Positions 15,679-27,200 of a stretch of 64,000 nt of DNA are shown piece after piece. Below the pieces are notes generated by a model that did not search any database, had not been told where the DNA came from, and saw only the letters and a list, made by a program, of their open reading frames with translations. The stretch is from Candidatus Zixiibacteriota bacterium (GTDB taxonomy: Bacteria; Zixibacteria; MSB-5A5; GN15; FEB-12), in contig JBFLZR010000004.1 in assembly GCA_040756055.1 (NCBI GenBank), positions 1-64,000 on the forward strand, given 5' to 3'. Numbering within the stretch: the first letter of the stretch is position 1; each line of letters begins with the position of its first letter. A program made the translations under genes and the position numbers.

Positions 15679-18069
15679 GTGAGTATGCCCAGATACGCTC
15701 TGGTCGCCGTGAGCGGCCCTCTTAAGAAATCGTTTCTCTACCGCGTTCCCGACAACTTTGCCGGCCTCAGCGGCGGTCAGCGACTGCTCGTTCCGTTCGG
15801 GCGAAGTCGCAAGTTGGGGTTTTTTCTCCAATACACCGAACCTGTTGGTGGAATCGATACGAAAGATATCATTCGCACCCTCGACAGCGAGTCCTATTTT
15901 TCAGGGGAACTTTTTGATTTCTGCCTCTGGATGGCTGATTATTATTTCGCCAATCCAGCCGATTGCCTGAGCGCCGCCCTTCCATCGGTGTACAAGAAAG
16001 CCCGCGGGGCCGATTATGTCTGGAGCGAGATACTGCGCGAACCTCTCCCCGACGATCTGGAGAGACTGTACAAACCGGGCAAAAGGCTCACCGCCGCGAC
16101 GTTAAGCAACCTGGTCCAAAAGGACAGGCAGTCGCTTCGCCGCCTGGTCGATTCGGGGGCTGTTATCGAACGCTGGCCCGACGAGGACACGCGCGACAGT
16201 AAAAGACTGATTGGATTCAGAGCGGGCGAGACCTCGATATGGTACGAATTTTTCCGCGGCAAAAAATTTCAGCCGGAGTCCTTCAACGACATCAAGTCCC
16301 GCTCGGATCTGAAAGCGTGCGGGTGGTCGGACTATCACATAAGACAGGCCCGGGTCGCCGGCGTCCTTCAGAGCGTGTACAGCGAAGAGCCGGTGCCGCT
16401 GCTCGATTTCATCCGACCTCGCGAGAATCTCAAACAACTGATTCTGAATGAGGAACAACGATATGCCCTTGAAAAACTCTCGCCAAGTCCGGACAAGGGA
16501 TTCAAGACCTTCCTCCTCCACGGCGTGACCGGTTCCGGCAAGACTCTGGTGTACTGCCAACTCTGTCGTCAGTTTATCGATTCGGGCAGGACAGTGCTGG
16601 TGCTTACGCCGGAGATAGCGCTGACCTCGACCACACTGGCATACTTCCGCGGTTTTTTCGGTGACGATGTCACGGTCATGCACTCGGCCATGACGAGTGT
16701 TGAGCGCCTCGAAAGCTGGCGCGGTATCAGGCAGGGACGTTATAAGATTGTTGTCGGGCCGCGTTCAGCGGTGTTCGCGCCGTTGAAGAATCCCGGGCTT
16801 GTCATAGTCGATGAGGAACACGACAGTTCGTACAAGCAGGATGATCCGTCACCTCGGTTTCACGGCCGCGATGCCGCCATCATGCGGGCCAAGATGAACG
16901 ATATTCCGGTACTGCTGGGTTCTGCTTCTCCGTCTTTTGAGTCTTACCACAACGCCGTTACGGGCAGATACGAGTTACTCGAGCTCACCAGGCGTCCCGC
17001 CGGAGCCACTCTTCCGACTGTGGAAGTGGTTGATATGAGAAGCGACCGTCTGCGCGGCGATCTGCCTTATATATCCTACACTCTGAAGAAAAAGATCGAT
17101 GATCGGCTGGGGCAAAATCAGCAGGTCATAATATATCTTAACAGGAGAGGTCACTCCACGCAGCTAAAGTGCGCCGAGTGCGGACTGGTGGGGAAATGTC
17201 CGAACTGCCGGGTGAATTTGACTTTTCACAAAGTGGGCCGCAAACTGAGTTGTCACTATTGCGGCTATCTTCTGCATCGCTACGACAACTGTCCATCGTG
17301 TGGAGGCAGCGATTTCATCTACCAGGGGGTGGGGACACAGAAGGTCGAGGAAAACATACCCCGCCTGTTTAAGCAGGCACAGACGGTCAGGCTGGATTCC
17401 GACTCCGCCACGGGGCGGAAGATGGCTTACAAGATTCTCACGGACTTCTCCGATGGCAAGAGCAATCTTCTGCTCGGCACGCAGATGGTTACCAAGGGAC
17501 TGGATCTGCCGAATGTCACTCTGGTCGGAGTACTGTCGGCCGACATGAATCTTGATTTGCCCGAGTTTCGCGCCTCGGAAAAGGCCTTTGCCCGTCTTCT
17601 TCAAGTGGCGGGGCGAAGCGGGCGTTCCGGGAGTCCGGGTGAGGTTATCATACAGACGTATTATCCCGAGCATGAGGTTATCATCGATGCCGCCCGCCAG
17701 GACTATCGGGGTTTTTACGAGCGTGAGATCATCTCGCGCCAAACGCTGCGGTATCCGCCTTTTTCGCGTATCATCAACTTCGTGCTGTCGGCGGTTCGCG
17801 ATCAGCAGCTGGAAGAGGAAGCCTTGAGTTTCCGGGAACGTCTAAAGAACGCTTTCGACCGGAAGCTCAGCGGCGCGCAGATTCTGGGACCGGCGCCGTG
17901 TCCGATGTACTTTTTGAGGGGAAGATATCGAAGACATCTGTTCGTGAAAACCAATCAGATGGTCAAACTCGTTCGCACCCTGACCGATTGGGAAAGTCGC
18001 CAGCCTCGTTTTGGCCTGCCATCGACCATAAAGCTTTCGGTTGATGTTGACCCCGACGATATGATGTAG
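15679..18069 (+). CDS. priA: Primosomal protein N' (replication restart helicase PriA)
   Basis: A 796-residue superfamily-2 DNA helicase that reloads the replisome at stalled forks. The N-terminal fork-binding domain is followed by Walker A GVTGSGKT (about residue 281), the DEEH box in VIVDEEHDSSYKQDD, and a zinc-binding region with eight cysteines (CAEC, CPNC, CHYC and CPSC pairs, about residues 497-540). Helicase motifs V-VI end in QVAGRSGRSG. Length matches the family. GTG at 15679 or ATG at 15685 could start; neither has a ribosome site. Confidence 0.95.
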   Translation: MSMPRYALVAVSGPLKKSFLYRVPDNFAGLSGGQRLLVPFGRSRKLGFFLQYTEPVGGIDTKDIIRTLDSESYFSGELFDFCLWMADYYFANPADCLSAALPSVYKKARGADYVWSEILREPLPDDLERLYKPGKRLTAATLSNLVQKDRQSLRRLVDSGAVIERWPDEDTRDSKRLIGFRAGETSIWYEFFRGKKFQPESFNDIKSRSDLKACGWSDYHIRQARVAGVLQSVYSEEPVPLLDFIRPRENLKQLILNEEQRYALEKLSPSPDKGFKTFLLHGVTGSGKTLVYCQLCRQFIDSGRTVLVLTPEIALTSTTLAYFRGFFGDDVTVMHSAMTSVERLESWRGIRQGRYKIVVGPRSAVFAPLKNPGLVIVDEEHDSSYKQDDPSPRFHGRDAAIMRAKMNDIPVLLGSASPSFESYHNAVTGRYELLELTRRPAGATLPTVEVVDMRSDRLRGDLPYISYTLKKKIDDRLGQNQQVIIYLNRRGHSTQLKCAECGLVGKCPNCRVNLTFHKVGRKLSCHYCGYLLHRYDNCPSCGGSDFIYQGVGTQKVEENIPRLFKQAQTVRLDSDSATGRKMAYKILTDFSDGKSNLLLGTQMVTKGLDLPNVTLVGVLSADMNLDLPEFRASEKAFARLLQVAGRSGRSGSPGEVIIQTYYPEHEVIIDAARQDYRGFYEREIISRQTLRYPPFSRIINFVLSAVRDQQLEEEALSFRERLKNAFDRKLSGAQILGPAPCPMYFLRGRYRRHLFVKTNQMVKLVRTLTDWESRQPRFGLPSTIKLSVDVDPDDMM

Positions 18070-18102
18070 CAATTATAGATTTTTTTCGCAGCGACTGACA
18101 AA

Positions 18103-18130
18103 AAAAAACCGCCGGCGATCCGGCGGTTTC
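18103..18130. terminator. Bidirectional terminator between priA and rplY
   Basis: AACCGCCGG, a CGAT loop and CCGGCGGTT, with an A-run on one side and a short T stretch on the other. It can end both convergent transcripts, and is strongest for the minus-strand rplY message. Confidence 0.85.
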
Positions 18131-18162
18131 TTGTATCGGAAAACGGAATGTCGTGCCCGGCA

Positions 18163-18855
18163 CTATTCCTTTTTCTCTTTTCCCTTTTCTTCCGTTTTGC
18201 TTTCACCTTCGGCAGCTTCGGCGCCCTCAGCGGCGGCTTCGGCACCCTCGGCGGCGGCTTGGGCGGCGGCCAGTTCTTCAGCGGTAGGCTCGAGCTTCAC
18301 GATCGTAGGAGCGGCAACCACAACGACGGTGCGTTGCAGCTCGGTGAGTATCTTCGCGTTGGGGACATTGAGATCACGAACGTGAACGGAATCGCCGATC
18401 CCGAGATCACTGACATCAACAACGACATGTTCGGGAATATCCGACGGTAAACAGGATATCTCAAGCTCGCGCATGGTCGTCTGGAGAATGCCGCCATCGG
18501 TCTTGACACCACGGGCGATACCAGTGATGTGGATGGGGACCGACAGGTGCAGCGGCTTGGTCATGCTGATAGCGTGAAAATCAATATGAACTATGTGGCT
18601 GGTAAGAGGATCGCGCTGAACATCACGCACGATCACTTTTCTTGTTTTGCCATTGACTTCCAGATTAAAAATCGCGCTCATGCCCGCCGCTTCTTTCATA
18701 GCCGCCCGCAGAGCCTGCTCGGTTACCTCGACAGATACCGGCTCGACCTCCGGGCCATAGACAACGGCCGGAATTCTACCCTCTCTGCGGCTTCGCCTGG
18801 CCGGGCCCTTGCCGATAGTCGTGCGCGATGAAACGGCCAAACTAACTTCTTTCAT
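18163..18855 (-). CDS. rplY: 50S ribosomal protein L25 (Ctc/TL5 type)
   Basis: A 230-residue L25 of the long Ctc form. The 5S-rRNA-binding domain is at residues 1-95 (GKGPARRSRREGRIPAVVYG, VRDVQRDPLTSHIVHIDFHAI), followed by the TL5 C-terminal domain (VPIHITGIARGVKTDGGILQTTMRELEISCLPSDIPEH). The last 40 residues are an Ala/Glu/Lys low-complexity tail. It is downstream of prs on the same strand with 42 nt between, a widely conserved pairing. Confidence 0.95.
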   Translation of the reverse strand: MKEVSLAVSSRTTIGKGPARRSRREGRIPAVVYGPEVEPVSVEVTEQALRAAMKEAAGMSAIFNLEVNGKTRKVIVRDVQRDPLTSHIVHIDFHAISMTKPLHLSVPIHITGIARGVKTDGGILQTTMRELEISCLPSDIPEHVVVDVSDLGIGDSVHVRDLNVPNAKILTELQRTVVVVAAPTIVKLEPTAEELAAAQAAAEGAEAAAEGAEAAEGESKTEEKGKEKKE

Positions 18856-18897
18856 TTTCTAACCATATCCTCCAAATACATTGTTACCACTTTGTCC

Positions 18898-19857
18898 TCA
18901 ATCCACCACCGGCTGATCTTCGAAAAGCGATGAAACGGATTCTTCCTCGAAAATCCTCATTATCGCTTCACCGATCAACTCCGCACAGCTCAGAACCTGA
19001 AACTTCTCGGGCAGGTTCCGAGAGCCTTGATCTATGGAATCAGAAATTAACATTTGCTTAATAGGGGCTTTGTCTATCCTCTCAATGGCCTGTCCGGACA
19101 ACACGCCGTGAGTGCAGGCGGCATAGATATCGAGCGCTCCTCGTTCCTTGAGAAACTCGGCCGCCGAACAGATCGAACCGGCGGTGTCCACCATATCATC
19201 GCGGATAAGTATATTTCGGCCCTTTACTTCGCCTATCAGATTCATGACTTTCGAGACATTTGCCTTGGGCCGCCTCTTGTCGACAATCGCCAACTCGGCG
19301 TCGAGTATATTTGCCGTGGCCCGAGCCAACTTGATAGAGCCCACATCCGGCGACACCACACAGAGATTCATCAGGTTCAAAGCCGCAATATATTTGTTGA
19401 AAATGACCGATGAATACAGGTGGTCGTGCGGCAGGTCGAAGAAACCCTGAATCTGGCTGGCGTGAAGATCCATCGTTATGATGCGATCGGCGCCGGCGGT
19501 TGTAATAAGATTCGCCACCAGCTTGGCGGTAATCGACACTCTCGGGCGATCTTTTCGGTCGGCCCGAGCGTAGCCATAGTAGGGGATGACTGCCGTGATG
19601 CGCATCGCCGAGGCTCGGCGAGAAGCCTCGATCAGCATCAACAGCTCCATCAGATTATCCGCGGGCGGGTTGGTCGGCTGAATGATAAACAGATCCGCGC
19701 CGCGAATATTATCATCAATCTGAACAAAAACCTCGCCGTCGGAAAACCGCGTCACCGTGCAGGCGGCCAGTTCAGCGCCGACATAGCGGGCGATTCTCTC
19801 GGCCAGATCGTGGTTGGATGTCCCGGTGACAAGTTTTATCTCATCGCGTAAATTCAT
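18898..19857 (-). CDS. prs: Ribose-phosphate pyrophosphokinase
   Basis: A 319-residue enzyme making PRPP from ribose-5-phosphate and ATP for purine, pyrimidine, His and Trp synthesis. Conserved elements are SDGEVFVQI, YYGYARADRK, the metal-binding ITMDLHASQIQGFF and the PRPP loop DDMVDTAGSI. Full family length. It sits between the tRNA-Gln and rplY in the ispE-spoVG-tRNA-prs-rplY row. Confidence 0.97.
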   Translation of the reverse strand: MNLRDEIKLVTGTSNHDLAERIARYVGAELAACTVTRFSDGEVFVQIDDNIRGADLFIIQPTNPPADNLMELLMLIEASRRASAMRITAVIPYYGYARADRKDRPRVSITAKLVANLITTAGADRIITMDLHASQIQGFFDLPHDHLYSSVIFNKYIAALNLMNLCVVSPDVGSIKLARATANILDAELAIVDKRRPKANVSKVMNLIGEVKGRNILIRDDMVDTAGSICSAAEFLKERGALDIYAACTHGVLSGQAIERIDKAPIKQMLISDSIDQGSRNLPEKFQVLSCAELIGEAIMRIFEEESVSSLFEDQPVVD

Positions 19858-19946
19858 AGCTGCCTGATTTCCAAGTAGAATAACAATTCAATTCGCTTCC
19901 GTAAAACGCGTCGACCTACGCTCTCTGTAAGCCCGGCATTCATTTA

Positions 19947-20018
19947 CTGGGGCGCCAGGATTCGAACCTGGGAATGCCAGCTCCAAAGGCTGGTGTCTTA
20001 CCGCTTGACGACGCCCCA
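19947..20018 (-). tRNA. tRNA-Gln (anticodon TTG)
   Basis: Minus-strand cloverleaf of 72 nt: acceptor arm TGGGGCG/CGCCCCA, anticodon stem CCAGC/GCTGG with loop CTTTGGA (anticodon TTG), T-arm with GGTTCGAATCC, discriminator G. The CCA end is not encoded. It lies between spoVG and prs. Confidence 0.95.
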
Positions 20019-20040
20019 ATATCTTTCGGCCTGCCCATTC

Positions 20041-20319
20041 TTAGGTGTGAGCTTTGACCTCAGCCTCAAAAGCCTCGAGAACCTTCTCCTCGATCATCCG
20101 CCGCATCTCGCTATTGATGGGGTGGGCGATGTCCTGATAGGTTCCATCCGGGCGCTTGCGACTCGGCATCGATACGAAATAACCATTGTTGCCCTGAATA
20201 ATTTTCATGCCTCGAATCACGAAAGCGTCGTCAAATGTCACGTTCGCAAAACCTTTGAGCCGTTCTTCATCCCGAAGGGTGACCCGGATTTCTGTAATTT
20301 GCACGGTTGGTTCCCCCAT
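20041..20319 (-). CDS. spoVG: SpoVG family RNA/DNA-binding regulator
   Basis: A 92-residue SpoVG: QITEIRVTLRDEERLKGFANVTFDDAFVIRG followed by YFVSMPSRKRPDGTYQDIAHPIN and an acidic helix. The family binds nucleic acid and acts as a site-specific regulator. It occurs in many non-sporulating bacteria. It starts 2 nt after the ispE stop codon, so it is translationally linked to ispE. Confidence 0.95.
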   Translation of the reverse strand: MGEPTVQITEIRVTLRDEERLKGFANVTFDDAFVIRGMKIIQGNNGYFVSMPSRKRPDGTYQDIAHPINSEMRRMIEEKVLEAFEAEVKAHT

Positions 20320-20321
20320 AA

Positions 20322-21215
20322 TTAATTGCCCTGCGATGCAAAGGTTACCGGCAAAACCGTGAATAATTGCCAGCTCCCCTGACGCAACGTTGCTCCTTCC
20401 CTAATCTCGGGTGCGCTGTTAAAAATGCCAAAAAAAGTCGGACCGGAGCCGGTCATTCTGGCCAACGATGCACCGCTCCGTAAAAGCCCCTCCTGAATTC
20501 TACCGAGTTCTGGATAGGATTTTAGATGGACTTTCTCGAAATCGTTGCCGGAAAGATTCAATAACCGAACAAGCTCCTCAGCCCTCGGACACGCAGCCAA
20601 GTTAAAGGGATTCTTGGACCTTGTCAAGCCCCTTTTAAGGGCGTGATAGGCCGCGGCAGTAGAGATTTCCCAGCCGGGATTGACCAGAACCACCCAGTAA
20701 TCGGTGGGTAGTTCGATCTCCTCGATAATATCTCCCCTGCCGGTTACCAGCGCCTGACCACGGGTAAAGAAAAATGGCATGTCCGAACCAATCCGCTCTG
20801 ACAATCGGCCCATGCTTCCGGCACTTAAGTTCAACTTAAACAATCGGTTACATGCCAGAATTGTCGCCGCGCCATCGGCCGAACCTCCACCCAGACCGGC
20901 CGCCACCGGAATGTTTTTCTCAAGGACGACTTCCAACCCCCTGTCGACCCCGAACTCTTCGGAAATCATCCGATACGCCCGGGCAATCAGGTTGTCTTCT
21001 CCGGTCGAAAGCTCGATATCACCCGTCAGACTAATCTTAATTCCCGGCCTCGCTGATATCGTGAACTCCAGCCGGTCATACAGCGACACCGCCTGGAAGA
21101 CTGAATTGATATCATGGTAGCCGTCTTCGCGACGGTTCATCACCTCCAGGAATAGATTTATCTTCGCCGGTGCGTCGATTACTATCGAGTTGTCTGTTTC
21201 GTCCTTTATGAACAT
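20322..21215 (-). CDS. ispE: 4-diphosphocytidyl-2-C-methyl-D-erythritol kinase
   Basis: A 297-residue GHMP kinase of the MEP isoprenoid pathway. It begins IDAPAKINLFLEV, has the ATP-binding glycine loop PVAAGLGGGSADGAA (about residues 98-112), and ends in a MTGSGPTFFGIF GHMP-C motif. Length is normal. Together with the squalene/phytoene synthase in this window it shows isoprenoid metabolism through the non-mevalonate route. Confidence 0.95.
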   Translation of the reverse strand: MFIKDETDNSIVIDAPAKINLFLEVMNRREDGYHDINSVFQAVSLYDRLEFTISARPGIKISLTGDIELSTGEDNLIARAYRMISEEFGVDRGLEVVLEKNIPVAAGLGGGSADGAATILACNRLFKLNLSAGSMGRLSERIGSDMPFFFTRGQALVTGRGDIIEEIELPTDYWVVLVNPGWEISTAAAYHALKRGLTRSKNPFNLAACPRAEELVRLLNLSGNDFEKVHLKSYPELGRIQEGLLRSGASLARMTGSGPTFFGIFNSAPEIREGATLRQGSWQLFTVLPVTFASQGN

Positions 21216-21344
21216 GCCTGTCAGTGCGCCTCTCTTTCATTAATAGAGACGTTCTTAACCACATATAGTAAAAAAATGTACGCTAAAATAGGGTGTGTGC
21301 TGTGAAAATCAAAGAAATTAGTGAGACGAAATTGTCATCGGCGC

Positions 21345-21373
21345 TTGTGAAAACCGGCGGGGTATTATATAAT
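21345..21373 (+). promoter_or_regulatory. Sigma-70-type promoter of acnA
   Basis: TTGTGA (21345-21350), a 17-nt spacer and a perfect TATAAT (21368-21373), 45 nt before the acnA ATG, which has AAAGGAG upstream. Confidence 0.7.
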
Positions 21374-21417
21374 TAGCGCCTGACATTTTTGGTGATAGCC
21401 AGAAAAGGAGTTAAGAT

Positions 21418-24096
21418 ATGAACAGTTTTGGCGCTGCCTCGGAGCTAAAAACAAAATTCAAAAATTATAAGATTTACCGTCTCGATAAGCTGTCCGGACA
21501 CGGCGCTATTGACAAGTTGCCGTATTCCATCAAGATACTGCTCGAAAACGTTTTGAGAAATGTCGATGGACGGATTGTCAGAGACGAAGACGTTCTGAAA
21601 CTGGCCGCCTACAACCCGAAGAAGGTGGGCGACATTGAATTGCCGTTTAAACCGGCCAGGGTCCTGCTTCAGGATTTTACCGGCGTACCGGCGGTGGTTG
21701 ATCTGGCCGCGCTGCGGGCCGCCATGAAGCGCATGGGGGGTGACCCCAAGAAGATCAATCCGATGGTTAATGTTGATCTGGTTATCGATCACTCCGTGCA
21801 GGTCGATGCTTACGCCTCGCCTGAGGCCCTCAACATCAATATGGACAAGGAATTCGAGCGCAACAAGGAACGCTATGAGTTTCTCCACTGGGGACAAAAA
21901 TCATTCAGCAATTTTTCGGTTGTCCCGCCCGCTACCGGTATCTGCCACCAGGTCAATCTCGAATATCTGGCCAAGTGCGTGCTGGTCAAAAATGGCGTGG
22001 CTATGCCCGACACTCTCGTCGGTACCGACAGCCATACTGTCATGATAAACGGCCTGGGCGTTTTGGGATGGGGTGTCGGCGGCATCGAGGCCGAGGCGGT
22101 AATGCTCGGTCAGCCGATCTATATGCTCACACCGGAAGTTATCGGATTCAGGCTTACCGGTAAGCTGTGTGAGGGTGTTACCGGCACGGACCTGGTGCTT
22201 ACTGTCACACAGATGCTTCGCCAGAAGGGCGTGGTCGGCAAGTTCGTCGAATATTGCGGTCCGGCGCTTGATGACCTGAGCCTTCCGACAAAGGCCATGA
22301 TTGCCAATATGGGACCGGAGTACGGCGCCACGATGGGGTATTTCCCGTTCGATGCCTCCACCCTCGATTATCTGAGAATGACCGGTCGTACGGATGAACA
22401 GGTTGAGCTGGTTGAAAGGTATGCCAAGGAACAGATGTTGTTCAGAGAGAAAGGATCCTCCGAACCGGAGTATACCGATGTAATCGAGCTCGATATCTCT
22501 ACCGTGCAGCCGTCACTCGCCGGGCCGAAACGTCCGCAGGACAGGGTCACTCTGACCGATATGAAGTCCGAGTTCAGCAGGGCGCTCACAAAACCCATCA
22601 AAGAGCGCGGATTCGAACTGCCCGGCAGTGAAATCAACAAAACGGTGGAGATCACCAACGGCTATAAAGCGACGATGGGGCATGGCGCGGTCGTTATAGC
22701 GGCGATTACATCGTGCACCAACACTTCTGATCCCTACGTGTTGATAGCCTCGGGTCTGGTGGCCAAGAAGGCTGTCGAGAAAGGACTGACAACCAAGCCG
22801 TACGTAAAAACATCGTTGGCGCCCGGATCACGCGTGGTAATCGACTATCTCGATAAAGCCGGTTTGACGCCATATCTGGACAAACTTGGTTTCCACAATG
22901 TGGGCTATGGCTGTACCACCTGTATTGGCAACTCCGGGCCGCTCCCGCAGCCGGTGGTCGATGCTATCACGAAAGGTAATCTGGTAGTGTCGGCGGTTCT
23001 TTCCGGTAACCGCAATTTTGAAGGTCGCGTGAATCCATACACCAAAGCCAACTATCTGGCTTCGCCGCCGCTCGTGGTCGCCTACGCCATCGCCGGTACC
23101 ACGAATATAAATTTGGCGGATGAACCAATCGGTAAGGGCAGCGACGGCAAAGACGTTTACCTGAAAGAAATCTGGCCGACGGAAAAGGAAGTACTGGAAG
23201 CGGTCGAGAAGGCGGTTAAGCCGGAGATGTTCCGTGAGAGGTATGCGAAGGTGTTCGATGGCAACGAAACCTGGAACGAGATAAAGAGTCCTTCGGGCGA
23301 CCTTTACGAGTGGGACGCTGACTCGACTTACATTCAGGAGCCGCCGTTCTTTATCGATCTGCCGAAAAAGCCGCACGACATTACTCCGATTCAGGATGCG
23401 AGAGCTCTGGCGGTGCTGGGCGACTCTATCACGACCGACCACATCTCCCCTGCGGGAGCTATCAAGGCTGATTCCCCTGCGGGCAAGTTCCTTCTGGATA
23501 ACGGAGTACCGTTCGCTGATTTCAACAGTTTCGGCTCGCGCCGCGGCAATGATCGCGTTATGACCCGCGGCACTTTCGGCAATATCCGTCTGCGCAATCT
23601 TCTTGCTCCCGGCACCGAAGGCGGCGTGACGACTTACCTGCCGACAGGTGAACAGATGTCGATCTATGAGGCATCGGAGAAATACAAAGCCGACGACATC
23701 CCGCTGGTGGTGCTGGCCGGCAAGGATTATGGCATGGGTTCATCGCGCGACTGGGCCGCCAAGGGCACCATGCTTCTTGGAGTAAAGGCCGTGCTGGCGC
23801 AGAGTTTTGAACGCATCCACCGCTCGAATCTCGTTGGCATGGGTGTTCTTCCGCTTGAATTCTTGTCCGGCGAATCCAGAGAGTCGCTTGGCCTGACCGG
23901 TCACGAGCTTTTCACGATTGAGGGTCTTTCGAACGATATCCGTCCGAAGCAGACGGTGACGGTGAAGGCTTTCAACAAGCATGGTGACAAGCAATTCAAG
24001 ATGATCGCGCGTCTGGACACGCCGGTTGAGATCGACTATTATCGCCACGGCGGAATTCTTCAGATGGTTCTTCGCCAGCTTCTGAAGCAGGGCTGA
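21418..24096 (+). CDS. acnA: Aconitate hydratase A
   Basis: An 892-residue AcnA/IRP1-type aconitase of the citric acid cycle (citrate to isocitrate). All three cluster cysteines are present: SCTNTS, and CTTC followed by IGNSG. DSHT and [14 protein letters not shown] are also present, and the swivel domain contains [15 protein letters not shown] canonical, intact enzyme. It contrasts with the cluster-less aconitase-like protein at 61316-62941. Own promoter and terminator. Confidence 0.97.
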   Translation: MNSFGAASELKTKFKNYKIYRLDKLSGHGAIDKLPYSIKILLENVLRNVDGRIVRDEDVLKLAAYNPKKVGDIELPFKPARVLLQDFTGVPAVVDLAALRAAMKRMGGDPKKINPMVNVDLVIDHSVQVDAYASPEALNINMDKEFERNKERYEFLHWGQKSFSNFSVVPPATGICHQVNLEYLAKCVLVKNGVAMPDTLVGTDSHTVMINGLGVLGWGVGGIEAEAVMLGQPIYMLTPEVIGFRLTGKLCEGVTGTDLVLTVTQMLRQKGVVGKFVEYCGPALDDLSLPTKAMIANMGPEYGATMGYFPFDASTLDYLRMTGRTDEQVELVERYAKEQMLFREKGSSEPEYTDVIELDISTVQPSLAGPKRPQDRVTLTDMKSEFSRALTKPIKERGFELPGSEINKTVEITNGYKATMGHGAVVIAAITSCTNTSDPYVLIASGLVAKKAVEKGLTTKPYVKTSLAPGSRVVIDYLDKAGLTPYLDKLGFHNVGYGCTTCIGNSGPLPQPVVDAITKGNLVVSAVLSGNRNFEGRVNPYTKANYLASPPLVVAYAIAGTTNINLADEPIGKGSDGKDVYLKEIWPTEKEVLEAVEKAVKPEMFRERYAKVFDGNETWNEIKSPSGDLYEWDADSTYIQEPPFFIDLPKKPHDITPIQDARALAVLGDSITTDHISPAGAIKADSPAGKFLLDNGVPFADFNSFGSRRGNDRVMTRGTFGNIRLRNLLAPGTEGGVTTYLPTGEQMSIYEASEKYKADDIPLVVLAGKDYGMGSSRDWAAKGTMLLGVKAVLAQSFERIHRSNLVGMGVLPLEFLSGESRESLGLTGHELFTIEGLSNDIRPKQTVTVKAFNKHGDKQFKMIARLDTPVEIDYYRHGGILQMVLRQLLKQG

Positions 24097-24131
24097 GAGC
24101 CTTGCTGTCCAGAATCTTATCGTAAACGGAG

Positions 24132-24165
24132 ACAGGGGTTCACATTCTGAACCCCTGTTTTATTT
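24132..24165 (+). terminator. Intrinsic terminator after acnA
   Basis: ACAGGGGTTC (24132-24141) pairs with GAACCCCTGT (24149-24158), loop of 7, then TTTATTT. Confidence 0.85.
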
Positions 24166-24208
24166 CATGCCATGCGCCCCCGGAGGGGTGATGCCCGCTG
24201 GAATAGAC

Positions 24209-27200
24209 CTAATCAGAGCCGACCGCTTGACCCTCAATCTCGTTGAGACGAGCGGAAGCCTGGCGGACAATCCAACTCGCCCGCGCTGCACTAGCCGCTT
24301 TGGAGTAATACTGTTTTGCGAGGCCGAGTTCGTTCTTTGCCAGGCAACATTCTCCCAAGAAGAAGTAGTTGGTCGCACGCGCCTCAACTCCCTGATATTC
24401 CAGGGACTCAGTAAAATCCTTTTCCGCTAAAGCAACACTGCCCATTTTCAGGTAGATCAAACCCCGCGTATTGGAATATGTCGCGTGGCAGCCGCCGACG
24501 AGGTCAATTGCCCTGTTTATAGCTTCAAACGCTTCCGTCAAGTTGGAGTCTGCCAATCCCAGATACCAGGCAAAAGCGTTGAGATATGCATGATTGTCCG
24601 GTTCTGAATCCAGCAATTTCCTGAACTCTTTACTGCCCCCACTCCAGTCTTCCATACGATCATAGAGTTCTGTTTTCATGGCCGCCAGTGTCGAGGTGAT
24701 AAGTGTCGTCTGCCAGCGTTTGAGCACGGCCTCGGCTCCGGCAATATTGTCGGTATAAAGACAGAAATAGAACTCCGCTCTCGCCAGTTGACCAGCATCT
24801 GAACCGAGTTTCTTCATCAGGTCGACCTGCCTGCGGGCATCATCGAATTTTGCAGTCTGACAATACAATTTGACCATAACAGTGCGAAATTGGTCCGAAG
24901 GGGCCTGTGTCATTATAGTCTCCAGCCTTTCGAGGGCATCCTCAAAATCGCCCAGTTCTGTCGACACCCCGACCATTAGCATGTTCAGCATCGTCGGCAG
25001 CGAACCATTCCTTAGTGCGGCAAATGCTCGGATTGCCGAGTCTGCTGAGAGAAATAGACCATCCTGCATATGCAGCAGAGCCAAGCGCATAGTCAGCATA
25101 TCATTATCCGGATTCACCTGGAGAGCACGAGACAAGAGTTTCTTCGCTTCTGCACGGTTTTCCTTCCCACGACAGCCACTGCCGCCGTTATCCCGCCCGA
25201 GATAAGTATTGGCAAGCGAAACCAAAATCGAAACATCATTCGGAGAATCTACCAAGGCCTCTTGAAGCGTGGTCAATTTCCGGTTATCCAACTGTCTTCG
25301 GAATTTGACACTTCGGCTTTTCACCAGTCGCTTCACTTCGCACACCGATTCGACAAAGCCAGCCAACTCGGCCACAGGAACGCGGCTCGTTTTCAGGGTG
25401 AACTCAACTGCAATCTCAATCGAGTCGGCGAACTCCACCGCGTCCATCGAGGCTGCGAACCAAGTTGTGTCCATACTCCATGGCAGACAGAAACCATCAA
25501 GTTCCCAGTCCGGCCCCGGGATAATCACAAATTCGTCCCTGACTCTCTTTGGTGATTCAAACCAAACATCGAGTAACCGGTCGGTCGTATCGGGAATATC
25601 GACCATGACATCGAGACTGCCGAAGGACAGCGGAACCTCACAAGACGAGTAGCCCGGCAAGAATGCGCTGTCGACACGTACTTCGGCGTTCCAGCCGACA
25701 GTGTATCCGGGATCCGTGAATCCGTGGTGGTCGTAGCCAATCATTCTGGCTTCGGGCCAGATCCCTGTACAGCTCTGGAATTCGATAAACTGACGAGCCT
25801 CAGTGGCACTCGCGTTACCGATATTGCTCTTCAGTACCGCTGCCGTGAGACCGCCGAAGGTGACTTGGACATCGATTCGGGCTCCTCCCTGAGGTTGAGC
25901 GAATATCCTGATTCTTCTACCCAGCGCATCGTCATTCGGAGTCAGTTCGGGCGTCGACAGGAGCGGTTGATCCCCCTGTCCCTTCAGCACCAGACCCTGT
26001 TGCCCCCTATATTCCACGGGAAGAACGAAGGTCTCACACACCGTGCACGTGGGGTCCATGAATCGACCCATCTCACCCGGCAAATAGGCGATTACGTGAT
26101 CAAATATTCCGGAAGTCGGGATGGTCATCGAACGGTTGCCCGCCGGGTGGCTTGCCACCAACATTGGATAAGCCTCGATTCCTATGGTCTTTAGCAGTGA
26201 TATAAGAAGTATCACCTTGTCCTTACAGTCCCCGTATCTGTTGACGATGACCTCTGAAGGCAACCGAGGAACGTGGGATCCGGTTCCGTACTCCACGGCG
26301 ACATAGCGGATACTGTCAGCTACAAACCTGAACAGGGCCGCGATCTTTTCATCTCGCTTCGTCGCTCGCCCTGAGATTCTCCGAGCAAGATCCACAATTT
26401 GAGAGTTTATCTCAATCTTGGGAGACATAATGCTCCACGTCGATGATGCCACATCCTGCCAGGATTGTTTGTAACCGGCTCGAACCCCGTCCGCAACTTC
26501 GGAGATAGGTGGTGCGTTCTCTTCCCACCAGAGTCGGTCGACATTGTTGGCTCGCCACCGATAAGTTGCCAGAGCTTCATCTTCCAGAATGCTAAACTCA
26601 CAGTCTCCGAAATGTTCATACAGTATAGGCCAGGAGCTCGGGACTACCAGTTCGATCTCACGCTCAATGGCCGGATCGAGATCCGATAGAAGTTCATCCA
26701 TGTACAAATCCTGCGGTCGATTGTCCCGGCCCTCAAATTGCACGATAAATTCGACTATAGCGCCGCTGTCAGCTGCCGGGAACGTAAACGATAACATCCG
26801 CAAGTCCGACATGTCGGCGCCCTCCACGTCTACCGGAGGAGACGTTATCCTAACCTGGCTGGGCTTGAGTTCAATCGTCTCACCGCTCGACAGGATAGTC
26901 CTGGCCAGGATAAGATGAGGAGTATACAAGTAAGCGGTGAAAGGCATCGACAGGACACCGTACCACTGTGTTGCCATCGAGGAACACAATTGAGTGACCT
27001 GATGGACTCGATACAGACTGCGATTCCGATCGCGATAAATGTGTTGGATTTTTTCGTGGAGAACCACGCCGCCATACTCACCGGGTTCGACCTTGCGGCT
27101 AGCCGATAAAGCAAGTACCGAATCGACACTCAGCCTGGCCAGACCAACGGTGTCGGGCTGTCCCATAACAACTGCTGAGTCAAGAGTCGTTGATTCCATG

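Noticed and set aside
20041-20319. spoVG as evidence for sporulation
   Set aside because: SpoVG is common in non-sporulating bacteria and no other sporulation gene is present in the window.
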